From a virus, in the IMG/VR virus record IMGVR_UViG_3300042564_001649, positions 1-39,376 of that record: a stretch of DNA of 39,376 nucleotides; one strand, given 5' to 3'. The position numbers and the translations under genes were made by a program. The stretch's first letter is position 1. Every line of letters begins with the position of its first letter. The notes beneath the pieces are model-generated. The model was not told the DNA's origin. It made no database searches and saw nothing but the letters and a program-made list of their open reading frames with translations. This document shows positions 13,539 through 20,577 of the stretch, one piece after another.

Positions 13539-14305
13539 ACTGTTCTTAATTTATTTTGTTGTTCTGCTTGTTTGAATTTATCAATGTAAGAGAAATCCCT
13601 ATCGTTTCTCAGGACATCAATGTTTGTTAGGATGAAGAACTTGAACCACCCACTACTCATGGTTGTAGCCAATTTCTTCAAAGCTTTCTGATACGCTTCA
13701 ATCTTTGAGAATTTGAAGTCATGGGGGATTAACCACCTCTCTAAAGCGGTGACATAGACTTCCTCTCGGACTAAATTCAATTTATCATCATACGATAATT
13801 TGTCAAATCCTTTTTTGGAACATGATACACCTTCATACACCAAGGATTCGTATAAAGGTTTGTCGTAGATGGCTACCGCGTCATGGATAGTATCATGGAC
13901 ATACTTTCGCTTCACTGCATCCTCAAAGAATGTTTGGGAGTCCTTACCTTTCAGGGAAGCCCACTGTTTGCCATGTTTCAAAATCCATGCTTTCACTAAT
14001 TTCTTATATAATTTTTCATCGGCAACACATCCCTTTGATTTGAGAAAGCATACATCGGAGCAATGCTTTTCCCAGAAGATATTAAAACCCAAATGCGACA
14101 ATTTTAGCGTATATAGGTGATCTTTGTCAAGATATTGTTCATCTTGATTACTATCCAGAAAATATTGGTATTCTGGTATCCAGAGATATTCCACCTCTTT
14201 AGTGCTAGTGCCTTGTTCGCACATGATATCCATGTCCTTTGGCTCCCTTGGAAAATCGGGAAACCAATGGCGGATAGCGTGACTACCTATGATCAGTGAT
14301 TTCAT
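13535..14305 (-). CDS. Phage nucleotidyltransferase-like protein, 256 aa
   Basis: The N-terminus MKSLIIGSHAIRHWFPDFPREPKDMDIM has GS…DxD spacing typical of a family of phage nucleotidyltransferase-like proteins (SHA...PDF.REPKD.D). A large helical C-terminal region follows (EDAVKRKYVHDTIHDAVAIYDKPLYE..). The ATG at 14305 overlaps the previous stop as ATGA; an upstream in-frame ATG is less likely. Catalytic activity is unproven. Confidence 0.7.
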   Translation of the reverse strand: MKSLIIGSHAIRHWFPDFPREPKDMDIMCEQGTSTKEVEYLWIPEYQYFLDSNQDEQYLDKDHLYTLKLSHLGFNIFWEKHCSDVCFLKSKGCVADEKLYKKLVKAWILKHGKQWASLKGKDSQTFFEDAVKRKYVHDTIHDAVAIYDKPLYESLVYEGVSCSKKGFDKLSYDDKLNLVREEVYVTALERWLIPHDFKFSKIEAYQKALKKLATTMSSGWFKFFILTNIDVLRNDRDFSYIDKFKQAEQQNKLRTV

Positions 14306-14790
14306 TCGATCCATTCCGGTTTGTTTCTTTTCCAAGCATGTAAATGCGCTTTATCAAATTTTACATAATAACGATAAGCCATAATAGGATCACTCTCATC
14401 AAATTCCGGCAATGTCCGACAAATGCTGTCATCCGATATGGCAATGGCAAAAGGTGTCAGGTCAAACGAATCAAATCCCAGCTTGGATACATTTTCCTCA
14501 CACCAATCAAGAACAGCTTGGGATTTGTGAATCTTACCATATCGTGCCGTGTATTCGTCAAAGATGGCATGTCCATGAGCAATTGCCCATTGGAAGTTGT
14601 CGTAGCTTGCCCGTATCCAGATGGAAGTTGGGTGATTTTTGTGTGATGGTCGATAGGGAGCTTCGATATCCTGCTCATGATAAGCAGTGCATAAACATTG
14701 GGTCGCTTCCAATCCCATTTTTGAAACGTGACGATCCACCAACCAGCGAGCGGATTGATCAGGACATTCTGAAGTGCTGAAAAGGTTCAT
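14302..14790 (-). CDS. Conserved phage protein, 162 aa (DRHVSKMGLEATQ…HKNHP)
   Basis: Signature of a family common in T4-like and cyanophages: N-terminal hydrophobic start with CP, then (C/V)D(K/R)HV.KM.LE..Q.L, PY.P(T/S)HKNHP..(I/V)W, HG.A...EYT.RYGK.HKS, TPFA.A, YR.YY….A. The conserved His/Lys/Asn residues suggest an enzyme or nucleic-acid-binding role, but I know of no established function. Leads the operon with the NTase-like gene. Confidence 0.75.
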   Translation of the reverse strand: MNLFSTSECPDQSARWLVDRHVSKMGLEATQCLCTAYHEQDIEAPYRPSHKNHPTSIWIRASYDNFQWAIAHGHAIFDEYTARYGKIHKSQAVLDWCEENVSKLGFDSFDLTPFAIAISDDSICRTLPEFDESDPIMAYRYYVKFDKAHLHAWKRNKPEWIE

Positions 14791-14814
14791 GCTCTGATCG
14801 TATTCTAGTTTTTA
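14791..14814 (-). promoter_or_regulatory. Promoter-like element, copy 15
   Basis: TAAAAACTAG-AATACGAT-CAGAGC-ATG. Confidence 0.72.
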
Positions 14815-15273
14815 ACAATCGTTTTTCAAATCCACCCAAGCAGCATAATCAGTCTCCTTCAAGCGTTCCATTTCCTCACCCTTGGCTTCAATATCAGCCC
14901 GAATGCTCTCAGGTGTTCTGCGATCATCTCTATCAGTATTAATCCAGAAAATCTGCCAATCTGTATGATCCGAATTTTTCAAAGTATGTTTCAAATCCTT
15001 TTCAGCATCCTTTTCATCACCATACCTCGTTCTACCATCCCAAGAATAAGCTTGGAAAAATTCCAACTGGTTATCCACATCGTTCCAATATCGGGCAATG
15101 AAATAGTGCCGTCCTTCCAAGCCGATCTTCTGTTCTCGATGAACATAATAAGTCCATTCGTCCCCATGCTCCTTCTTTGCCATTGCCAGAGCCTTGCGCT
15201 TGGTTTCCGCGATGTAGTCTCCAGCGGTGGCAGTTCCGCCCATACATGTCATCCAAATTGTGTATTGTTTCAT
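14812..15273 (-). CDS. Hypothetical protein, 153 aa
   Basis: MKQYTIWMTCMGGTATAGDYIAETKRKALAMAKKEHGDEWTYYVHRE... The N-terminal half resembles small phage proteins that reformat amino-acid-rich strands with a helix (ETKRKALAMAKKEHG). Acidic and helical C-terminus. Ends the nine-gene operon from 17472. Function unknown. Confidence 0.62.
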   Translation of the reverse strand: MKQYTIWMTCMGGTATAGDYIAETKRKALAMAKKEHGDEWTYYVHREQKIGLEGRHYFIARYWNDVDNQLEFFQAYSWDGRTRYGDEKDAEKDLKHTLKNSDHTDWQIFWINTDRDDRRTPESIRADIEAKGEEMERLKETDYAAWVDLKNDC

Positions 15274-15773
15274 TTTATCAATTCTGGATTTTCAAAGATA
15301 TTCCCAATCACTCGGCAAACACCGTATTGTTGAAGATCGGATTCCAATTTTGCACCAACAGGACAAAGGGGTTCGATGGTTTGTCTATCGGCCTCTTTTT
15401 GTGTCGTATGATTTCCATCCAGCCAATTTTTCTTATGACATTTGACTTTGAAGCAAGCGTTAAAATCTGAATAAAATATCTCGTAAACACCGAAACACTC
15501 CTTGGGTAGTCTCGTGTCTTTTGCACCGTTCTTATCTGTTTGAAGGGCATATACAAATTCGACAATATCACCTTCCCATATTTCACGATCTTCAATATCA
15601 AATTTGCCAGTGAATTGTTGGATTGTCAACCCTTGAGGATGTTGTTTCCAATAGAAAGCATTCGGTTCAATTTCCCCAATGCCATTGGGATCGGTTTTCA
15701 TCCTCCAAATGTTCTTGTTGGACATCCATTCTTTTTTGAGATTGTCCCAAACCCTGAATTTAAGTTGTCTCAT
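15270..15773 (-). CDS. YopX-like protein
   Basis: 167 residues starting MRQLKFRVWDNLKKEWM, with IQQFTGKFDIEDREIWEGDIVEF in the middle and CRVIGNIFENPELI at the end: the start-middle-end signature of the YopX family (a phage protein first named in Bacillus phage SPbeta). Function is not known. The ATG at 15773 follows the upstream TAA as TAATATG. ATGA overlap with the gene after. Confidence 0.9.
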   Translation of the reverse strand: MRQLKFRVWDNLKKEWMSNKNIWRMKTDPNGIGEIEPNAFYWKQHPQGLTIQQFTGKFDIEDREIWEGDIVEFVYALQTDKNGAKDTRLPKECFGVYEIFYSDFNACFKVKCHKKNWLDGNHTTQKEADRQTIEPLCPVGAKLESDLQQYGVCRVIGNIFENPELIK

Positions 15774-15774
15774 A

Positions 15775-15969
15775 TTAGTATCCCAATTTTTCCCAAAGAT
15801 CAAAGTTTTTTTGGAGGTTGCCCATCATCTTATCCATTGCTAGGCAGTGTTCTAAAAGCTGCGCCTTTGCTTCATCTTCTGTTAGATTATTGATGTTTAC
15901 ATATTTACCATTAAAGTTTTCGAGCATCCAACCTTCAAGTTGTTTCTTTGTTTTCTTTTTCATATTCAT
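15775..15969 (-). CDS. Small protein, 64 aa
   Basis: MNMKKKTKKQLEGWMLENFNGKYVNINNLTEDEAKAQLLEHCLAMDKMMGNLQKNFDLWEKLGY; basic start then helical. It overlaps the upstream gene by about 35 bases whichever of the two neighbouring ATGs is used. Function unknown. Confidence 0.58.
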   Translation of the reverse strand: MNMKKKTKKQLEGWMLENFNGKYVNINNLTEDEAKAQLLEHCLAMDKMMGNLQKNFDLWEKLGY

Positions 15970-16171
15970 TCATCAATTTATCATATTCGTTCTTATAGTC
16001 AAGGATCATATCTCTCGCCACACCAGAACAATCCATACTGTTCATCCAGATCACCACAGCTTCCGCCACACTATAGCAGCTTGAGCCGAAAAACATAAGA
16101 ATCAGCTTTTGTTGATGTTCTGGTAGCAGAGCGAATCGTTCGTCAAAAATCGCGTTGCGATAATCTTTCAT
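15935..16171 (-). CDS. Hypothetical protein, 78 aa
   Basis: MKDYRNAIFDERFALLPEHQQKLILMFFGSSCYSVAEAVVIWMNSMDCSGVARDMILDYKNEYDKLMNEY...; amphipathic helices. Function unknown. Confidence 0.6.
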   Translation of the reverse strand: MKDYRNAIFDERFALLPEHQQKLILMFFGSSCYSVAEAVVIWMNSMDCSGVARDMILDYKNEYDKLMNEYEKENKETT

Positions 16172-16173
16172 AT

Positions 16174-16452
16174 TTAAAATTCGTAATAAGTTGTCACCAT
16201 CGTATCAAAACATTGATCGCATCTCTCGGAATAATGGGTATCCTCCACATGGAGCAATTGCACCAGATCATTCACACCGATTTCCCCATCATCGAACATG
16301 CGCCGAATCTCCACAAACAAATCCTCATGGAACTTTTCACGCTGTTCTTTGGTAAGCTCGTATCGCGGGTCTTCGCATGAATAGGCAACACCGTTGACTT
16401 CCAGATGTCCTCCTGCCGTGCATCCATCAGATATGTTAAGTTTGTATTTCAT
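16174..16452 (-). CDS. Hypothetical protein, 92 aa
   Basis: MKYKLNISDGCTAGGHLEVNGVAYSCEDPRYELTKEQREKFHEDLFVEIRRMFDDGEIGVNDLVQLLHVEDTHYSERCDQCFDTMVTTYYEF. A CxxC near the C-terminus (CDQC) with upstream Cys could bind zinc. Function unknown. Confidence 0.62.
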   Translation of the reverse strand: MKYKLNISDGCTAGGHLEVNGVAYSCEDPRYELTKEQREKFHEDLFVEIRRMFDDGEIGVNDLVQLLHVEDTHYSERCDQCFDTMVTTYYEF

Positions 16453-16458
16453 TTTTTA

Positions 16459-16692
16459 TTATGTGGATGTTTCGTAAACCACTTCATCCGCCTTATGGTT
16501 TACCGCCATATCAAGAGCTTCTTTTGCATCTTGGAGTGATCTAAATTCTCTACATCTTAAATGATATCCTGTCAATTGTAATAGAAGAACATTGGATGGT
16601 TTTGTCCATATACCCAAAATATTTTTTTCTTGAACAATGAAATACTCAATGTTATTGATGTAATGTTTTTTAACTATTCGATATTTCTTCAT
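16459..16692 (-). CDS. Hypothetical protein, 77 aa
   Basis: MKKYRIVKKHYINNIEYFIVQEKNILGIWTKPSNVLLLQLTGYHLRCREFRSLQDAKEALDMAV... looks like a small beta-sheet domain ending in a helix (strands at YRIVKKHY, YFIVQEKN, GIWTK; helix SLQDAKEALDMA), the pattern of small phage proteins that begin with a strand reporting 'YRIVK'. ATGA overlap with the upstream gene. Confidence 0.62.
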   Translation of the reverse strand: MKKYRIVKKHYINNIEYFIVQEKNILGIWTKPSNVLLLQLTGYHLRCREFRSLQDAKEALDMAVNHKADEVVYETST

Positions 16693-16859
16693 TTCAACAA
16701 TTCCTTTGCTTTTTGTTCCAACGCTTCCCTGCAATAATTATACGTCCCATCTGATCGCTTGCCGTTGGCGACAAGACGCACGAAATTCTCAAGTTCCTGA
16801 ACTCTCAGGTGTTCATCGACCCACTTTTCGTAGAAGTATTCTTTAGGATTTGCTTCCAT
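16689..16859 (-). CDS. Small helical protein, 56 aa
   Basis: MEANPKEYFYEKWVDEHLRVQELENFVRLVANGKRSDGTYNYCREALEQKAKELLK. An upstream ATG at 16874 would add MNHLK; the ATG at 16859 is preceded by an A-rich stretch. Helical with a conserved-looking Y-C-R-E-A-L-E segment. Function unknown. Confidence 0.58.
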   Translation of the reverse strand: MEANPKEYFYEKWVDEHLRVQELENFVRLVANGKRSDGTYNYCREALEQKAKELLK

Positions 16860-17472
16860 TTTCAAGTGATTCATAAAGCTGTCTAATCCATTGGTTTCTA
16901 CCGGATACTCGTTCCTTCTCTTCTGCTAGATTTTTCTGATAATATTTCAAATCCTTTTGCAAGGATGAAAAACGCTCTTCCCTAATTTCTTTGGCTGTTG
17001 GCATATTTTCCAATTTGGAAATAGCTTGCAGGAGATTGTCTTCGTAATAACTACCACCACAATCAAATGCAATGGAATCTTTCAATTGATTGATCATGAA
17101 TTCCTTGTAATTATTGTGTTCGAAAGACGGGGATTTCCAAGCTTCCACCTTCTCCAACATATCTTCATATCGAAGTCTTTCGATTTTTTTATCTTCAATA
17201 CGTTGTTTACATTTCTCGATTTCTCTCAGATTTGTGTTCTTTTCAGATTCCACCAATTCTTCATCGGAAAGATTTTTCAGTTCTTCGATTTCTTTCAGAG
17301 TCTCATCAACCCTTTCCTGATAATATGACGATTCTTCCTGTTCTTTTGGAGGTTCTGATGGGTCGTCATCCCGTTGCATCACACAAGCCCCGAAAGCTCT
17401 GGCGCATTGAAGTGCGTAATCCCTGAATTCCGTGATTGTTCCGTCCTGAACTGCTGCTGTATATCCTGTCAT
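16843..17472 (-). CDS. Conserved phage protein with long coiled coil, 209 aa
   Basis: The N-terminus MTGYTAAVQDGTITEFRDYALQCARAFGACVMQRDD matches a phage family I recognise by its opening (M-(S/T)-GYT…DG…F…FAL.CARAFGA.(V/I)..RDDP). The rest (about residues 50-200) is a predicted coiled coil rich in Glu/Lys. Function unknown. It leads a nine-gene operon down to 14812. The start is displaced relative to its promoter-like element. Confidence 0.75.
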   Translation of the reverse strand: MTGYTAAVQDGTITEFRDYALQCARAFGACVMQRDDDPSEPPKEQEESSYYQERVDETLKEIEELKNLSDEELVESEKNTNLREIEKCKQRIEDKKIERLRYEDMLEKVEAWKSPSFEHNNYKEFMINQLKDSIAFDCGGSYYEDNLLQAISKLENMPTAKEIREERFSSLQKDLKYYQKNLAEEKERVSGRNQWIRQLYESLENGSKS

Positions 17473-17487
17473 TTTTTTATTTATTAT

Positions 17488-17511
17488 GCTATCATTGTAA
17501 TCTAGTTTTTA
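17488..17511 (-). promoter_or_regulatory. Promoter-like element, copy 16 (start codon replaced)
   Basis: TAAAAACTAG-ATTACAAT-GATAGC, then ATA where every other copy has ATG. The next ATG (17472) is 15 nt further on, after an A-rich leader. The plus-strand TnpB-like gene starts 3 nt beyond the outer end of this element. Confidence 0.7.
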
Positions 17512-17514
17512 AAG

Positions 17515-18897
17515 ATGTCAACACTATTTCAAAAAATAACGTGTTATATACTAAATACTTATGTGACTACTCTCAAAGTCAAATATGAATGTGATTCCGA
17601 TCTTGCACCATTCCTCAAGGAATGCAACAAGATCAAAAGAATTGCTTTCAATATTTTCAAAAAGGAAAAACACGATATCACCCACGCCACCAGAAAAATC
17701 AAGAGTTCTTACAATGTTAATTATGATTTGGTTGATGCCAGCATCCTTGCAGCACAAATTGGAGATGCTTCCGCTCTCTTTAAATCCGCTAAAGAGTGTA
17801 AACAAACCAAAACAACATTTGGATCACTTAATCAGTGGAAACGTTTTAATAAAGGCATAATTACTAAAGAAGAATTTAATAATATTAAAAACAGCCGACC
17901 AGCTTTTTTTAATGGTGGTCGGAACGAACCCCTCGGTAATAGAAAATTAAAATTAGATATTATAAATAAACAAATTATATTCAAACGCACTAAAAATGAT
18001 CATTATAATTTGAAATTAAATACTTCAAATTCCAGATGGAAGATGCTTGAAAAGTTACAATCGTATTTTGAATTTAATTCCACCCCGATCACTTATAAAT
18101 TAGATAATAATTATATTTATATTACTTTTGATGAATCTGTCTTAATGGAACAAGAACACCAATTTATTGAAAATAGAATCACAGGATTGGATTTAAATCC
18201 CAATTACATCGCATTTACAATCAGGGATTTCAATGATGATACTATCATCCATAAGAGTGTTTATGATCTTACCAAGCTGAATGAGACGTATAGTAAGAAT
18301 AAAAAGGATCACGAGGTTGTAGAAATTGCCAAATCCATATCAAATCTCTGTAAATATTATAAAGTGGAATGTGTGGGTCTTGAGAAGCTTACAATGTCTT
18401 CTAAAGACCACAATAAAGGACGTAAGCTAAATAGACTCCTTAATAACTCTTGGAATCGTTTAAAATTTTCACAAAACCTCATTAAGCGTCTTAACATTCT
18501 TGGTATCAAAAACCAAGAGATTATATGTGCGTATTCTTCCACCGTTGGATGTCTTGATCATCCAGAGGAAACCGACAGCATTGCGGCAGCATTAGAAATT
18601 GCTCGCCGTTGCCATGTGTTTTTAAATCGCTATATCAAAAAGCGTAAAGAATTTTCAGATGTGGATGTCTTATATCCAAAGATTAATAGGGGTCTGATAA
18701 AAGAGAGATGGAATTCAATTCTATCGGACTATAACCCTAAGAATATTGGTTACAAAGGCATTCATGAATATCTGAGAGATAATAAGAAACTGAACGAATT
18801 AAGGTTTCTCTTCAAGGACTATGATTTTAGTCGATGGAGTTGTTTTAGTCTGAAATCTGAGAAATCACTTGTTAGTGGTTACTCAGATTTTGGATAA
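17515..18897 (+). CDS. TnpB-like RNA-guided-type RuvC nuclease
   Basis: 460 residues on the plus strand, opposite to its neighbours. RuvC-like catalytic triad in TnpB/Cas12 order: RuvC-I ITGLDLNPNY (Asp226), RuvC-II VGLEKL (Glu290), RuvC-III ETDSIAAALEIARR (Asp354). The N-terminal half (1-215) fits the WED/REC region. The CxxC…CxxC zinc ribbon that normally sits between RuvC-II and RuvC-III is missing, and about 95 residues follow RuvC-III, more than usual. No tnpA-like gene is nearby, so it is not a complete IS200/IS605 element. TnpB proteins use an RNA from their own 3' region (omega RNA) to cut matching DNA; all three acidic residues are present, so activity is plausible. Possible extended -10 TGCTATCAT at 17488-17494 region lies upstream. 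Confidence 0.85.
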   Translation: MSTLFQKITCYILNTYVTTLKVKYECDSDLAPFLKECNKIKRIAFNIFKKEKHDITHATRKIKSSYNVNYDLVDASILAAQIGDASALFKSAKECKQTKTTFGSLNQWKRFNKGIITKEEFNNIKNSRPAFFNGGRNEPLGNRKLKLDIINKQIIFKRTKNDHYNLKLNTSNSRWKMLEKLQSYFEFNSTPITYKLDNNYIYITFDESVLMEQEHQFIENRITGLDLNPNYIAFTIRDFNDDTIIHKSVYDLTKLNETYSKNKKDHEVVEIAKSISNLCKYYKVECVGLEKLTMSSKDHNKGRKLNRLLNNSWNRLKFSQNLIKRLNILGIKNQEIICAYSSTVGCLDHPEETDSIAAALEIARRCHVFLNRYIKKRKEFSDVDVLYPKINRGLIKERWNSILSDYNPKNIGYKGIHEYLRDNKKLNELRFLFKDYDFSRWSCFSLKSEKSLVSGYSDFG

Positions 18898-18905
18898 TTT
18901 TATCC
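18850..18905 (+). ncRNA. Long hairpin at the 3' end of the TnpB-like gene; candidate omega RNA or terminator
   Basis: AAATCTGAG (18853-18861) pairs with CTCAGATTT (18882-18890); inside, AATCACT (18863-18869) pairs with AGTGGTT (18874-18880) around TGTT, leaving one A-A mismatch. Wobble pairs extend the base to 18850/18893. Immediately after, GGATAA (18892-18897) and TTATCC (18900-18905) form a second, mutually exclusive hairpin spanning the stop codon. Omega RNAs of TnpB overlap the 3' end of the gene and end in such structures, so this is a candidate scaffold; a bidirectional terminator is the alternative. Confidence 0.5.
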
Positions 18906-18909
18906 TGTT

Positions 18910-18933
18910 GGCATAATCGTATTCTAGTTTTTA
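18910..18933 (-). promoter_or_regulatory. Promoter-like element, copy 17 (orphan, antisense to the TnpB-like gene)
   Basis: TAAAAACTAG-AATACGAT, with no minus-strand gene behind it. It is followed only by ATGCCAACAGGATAA (four codons and a stop) and would transcribe antisense through the TnpB-like gene. It carries the stop of the gene at 18931-19251. Confidence 0.65.
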
Positions 18934-19251
18934 AGGTGCTATTCCTTGATTCCATTCATATCCTTCTTCTTCGGTATCCTCCACCAATTTTTCATATTTT
19001 TTGGTGGGTTCTCCGACATTGATTCTAAATTCCGAATACTCTCGCTCTCCATCTTTCCAGCGAGCTTCCTTAACAATCACTTCTGAACCACTCCAAATAC
19101 GGATGCATTGATCCATCACCCAATCCTTGTGATGGCTACCATCAATACCTCCATACATTTGGATATATTCCACCATCCAATCGGATTTATCATAATCCTT
19201 GTATGGCGTGTCTTCCATATCCACTTCAAATTCTCCCAAGTATCCATTCAT
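18931..19251 (-). CDS. Conserved phage protein, 106 aa (SDWMVEYIQMYGGIDGSHHKDWVMDQ)
   Basis: Contains YKD..KSDW..EYI..YG.IDGSHHK.WV.DQ..RI..G..V.V.EARW.DG..EYRF…GEP…Y, then a C-terminal Y-x-x-GIAP. I recognise this as a small protein of many phages with unknown function. Single gene between its own promoter-like element and the orphan element. Confidence 0.8.
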   Translation of the reverse strand: MNGYLGEFEVDMEDTPYKDYDKSDWMVEYIQMYGGIDGSHHKDWVMDQCIRIWSGSEVIVKEARWKDGEREYSEFRINVGEPTKKYEKLVEDTEEEGYEWNQGIAP

Positions 19252-19275
19252 GATCTTATTATAGTCTATTTTTTA
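19252..19275 (-). promoter_or_regulatory. Promoter-like element, copy 18 (TATAAT form)
   Basis: TAAAAAATAG-ACTATAAT-AAGATC-ATG. The 8-nt block contains a perfect TATAAT. It lies directly downstream of a hairpin terminator, so transcription of the next gene needs re-initiation here. Confidence 0.75.
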
Positions 19276-19277
19276 AA

Positions 19278-19323
19278 GAAAAATTCCGCCTCCTCAAAAC
19301 ATAAAAAGAGGAGACGGAATTTT
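19278..19323 (-). terminator. Hairpin terminator
   Basis: AAAATTCCGCCTCCTC (19280-19295) and GAGGAGACGGAATTTT (19308-19323) form a 16-bp stem with one C-A mismatch and a 12-nt A-rich loop. On the minus strand the stem is followed by TTTTTCTTT. The plus-strand side also ends in a T-rich run, so it may work both ways. It closes the operon that includes the RNA at 20578-20773. Confidence 0.85.
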
Positions 19324-19335
19324 CATTATTATGGA

Positions 19336-19587
19336 TTAGAACGATGTCACACCATTCATCCGCATCTCCGTTGCCAAATCACGGACATCAACAGGTACGG
19401 TGATTGAATGTTTAGCATTTGTTCTCAACACCGCTGAAGCTCCTCCTCCCAAAATATGGAAAGAACCATCCTTGCGTTGGATCATCTCCACTTGGAAAAT
19501 TTTCATCCGTTTCCGTTGATCCGGGCTGCGAAGCCATTTTTTGTCTCTACGCATTGTTCGTGTATCTGTTTTTTTACTGTTTGTCAT
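19336..19587 (-). CDS. Basic small protein, 83 aa
   Basis: MTNSKKTDTRTMRRDKKWLRSPDQRKRMKIFQVEMIQRKDGSFHILGGGASAVLRTNAKHSITVPVDVRDLATEMRMNGVTSF. The first 30 residues are very basic; the rest is a strand-rich domain with a Gly-rich turn. The start at 19587 overlaps the upstream stop by 14 bases. Function unknown. Confidence 0.62.
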   Translation of the reverse strand: MTNSKKTDTRTMRRDKKWLRSPDQRKRMKIFQVEMIQRKDGSFHILGGGASAVLRTNAKHSITVPVDVRDLATEMRMNGVTSF

Positions 19588-19789
19588 ATGTGTTATTTTG
19601 TTTTTCGTTTTCAAGATATGAATATTCAATTTCCCATTCCTTTCGGAGATTGGCTATCCGTTTCTCAAGCTTTTCAAGATTAACACCCGTTTCCTCAATG
19701 TCAAGATCAACATCAAAAGTATCCAACTTGTGAAACGTGGAGTTCATCCATTTTTTGGTTTTTTCAACCTTTTCAATTAATTCTTTCAT
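19574..19789 (-). CDS. Small coiled-coil protein, 71 aa
   Basis: MKELIEKVEKTKKWMNSTFHKLDTFDVDLDIEETGVNLEKLEKRIANLRKEWEIEYSYLENEKQN...; two heptad-like helices. The ATG at 19789 follows the phosphoesterase TGA in a TGATATG junction. Function unknown. Confidence 0.62.
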   Translation of the reverse strand: MKELIEKVEKTKKWMNSTFHKLDTFDVDLDIEETGVNLEKLEKRIANLRKEWEIEYSYLENEKQNNTYDKQ

Positions 19790-19790
19790 A

Positions 19791-20438
19791 TCAGTGATGA
19801 TCAAATTTCGATGTTTCTTTCCTAGCCATGATATCCACAATTTCCTCCAGCTTGAAGAAAGCGGTTCCATTATACCTCTTGGCATTCTCCACCCCCACAT
19901 CAAGCATCTTACCAAAACCATTCCCATCAGGATTGGCTTGCTTTAGATTGCCATGGGAGTGACCGCAGATATGTGAATAATTTTTATTACAGAAGGGGTA
20001 AACCAACGCTGCCATGTGCCTCACATAGAATTGATCACGATCAATATCCAATAGGAATTCATAACCCAACAACGTAATGTTTGGCGTAATACGAATTGGA
20101 TACAATTCACAATTCTGAAAACCTTCCGGTAGATGCTCTTGATAGAGTTGTTGAACTCCTGAATCGTGGTTGCCCCTCACCATCAGAGTTTCACAGGGGA
20201 ATGTTAGCATAAAGTCTTTGATGCGCTCTGCCCCAACTGACAAGCCCACATCGCCAACGTGAATAAGCAGACTCTCAGGAGAAATGGAATCAATCTGATC
20301 CTGAATCCATTCATCATGATCTTTGGCAGATTGGAATCCCCTTGGCTCCCATAGGAACGGCTTGTCATGTCCAAAGTGCGTGTCTGAAATGAATAGGATT
20401 TTATCGTAATCCTTGCGTTTTTTCTTAATTTTAATCAT
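19791..20438 (-). CDS. Metallophosphoesterase, 215 aa
   Basis: Calcineurin-like phosphoesterase motifs: ISDTHFGH, HVGDVGLS, VRGNHDSG, and CGHSHG, with FCNKNYSHICGHSHG and LDVGVENAKRYNG as in phage and bacterial YfcE/MJ0936-type enzymes. Two-metal hydrolysis of phosphoesters; substrate unknown. The ATG (20438) overlaps the 47-aa upstream gene by 8 bases; an upstream TTG in the same frame is less likely. One of three such enzymes in the window. Confidence 0.88.
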   Translation of the reverse strand: MIKIKKKRKDYDKILFISDTHFGHDKPFLWEPRGFQSAKDHDEWIQDQIDSISPESLLIHVGDVGLSVGAERIKDFMLTFPCETLMVRGNHDSGVQQLYQEHLPEGFQNCELYPIRITPNITLLGYEFLLDIDRDQFYVRHMAALVYPFCNKNYSHICGHSHGNLKQANPDGNGFGKMLDVGVENAKRYNGTAFFKLEEIVDIMARKETSKFDHH

Positions 20439-20574
20439 GTTTTTCTTCAAGTTCTTTAATACGCTTTATCACTCTATCATAATCAGCCTTTGCAACGAAA
20501 AGCCTATCTCTTGATACCCCAACAGTAGATGTTGCAGGTATCCAAAATTTATGAATTTTTACTTTCTTGTCCAT
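20431..20574 (-). CDS. Small protein, 47 aa
   Basis: MDKKVKIHKFWIPATSTVGV... ending ADYDRVIKRIKELEEKHD. Strand-rich start then a charged helix. It lies directly after the structured RNA and overlaps the phosphoesterase start. Its tight fit between the two features supports it. Function unknown. Confidence 0.62.
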   Translation of the reverse strand: MDKKVKIHKFWIPATSTVGVSRDRLFVAKADYDRVIKRIKELEEKHD

Positions 20575-20577
20575 ATT

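Noticed and set aside
17515-18897. Complete IS200/IS605 insertion sequence
   Set aside because: No tnpA gene and no recognisable paired subterminal palindromes on both sides; only the nuclease gene and a 3' hairpin are present.
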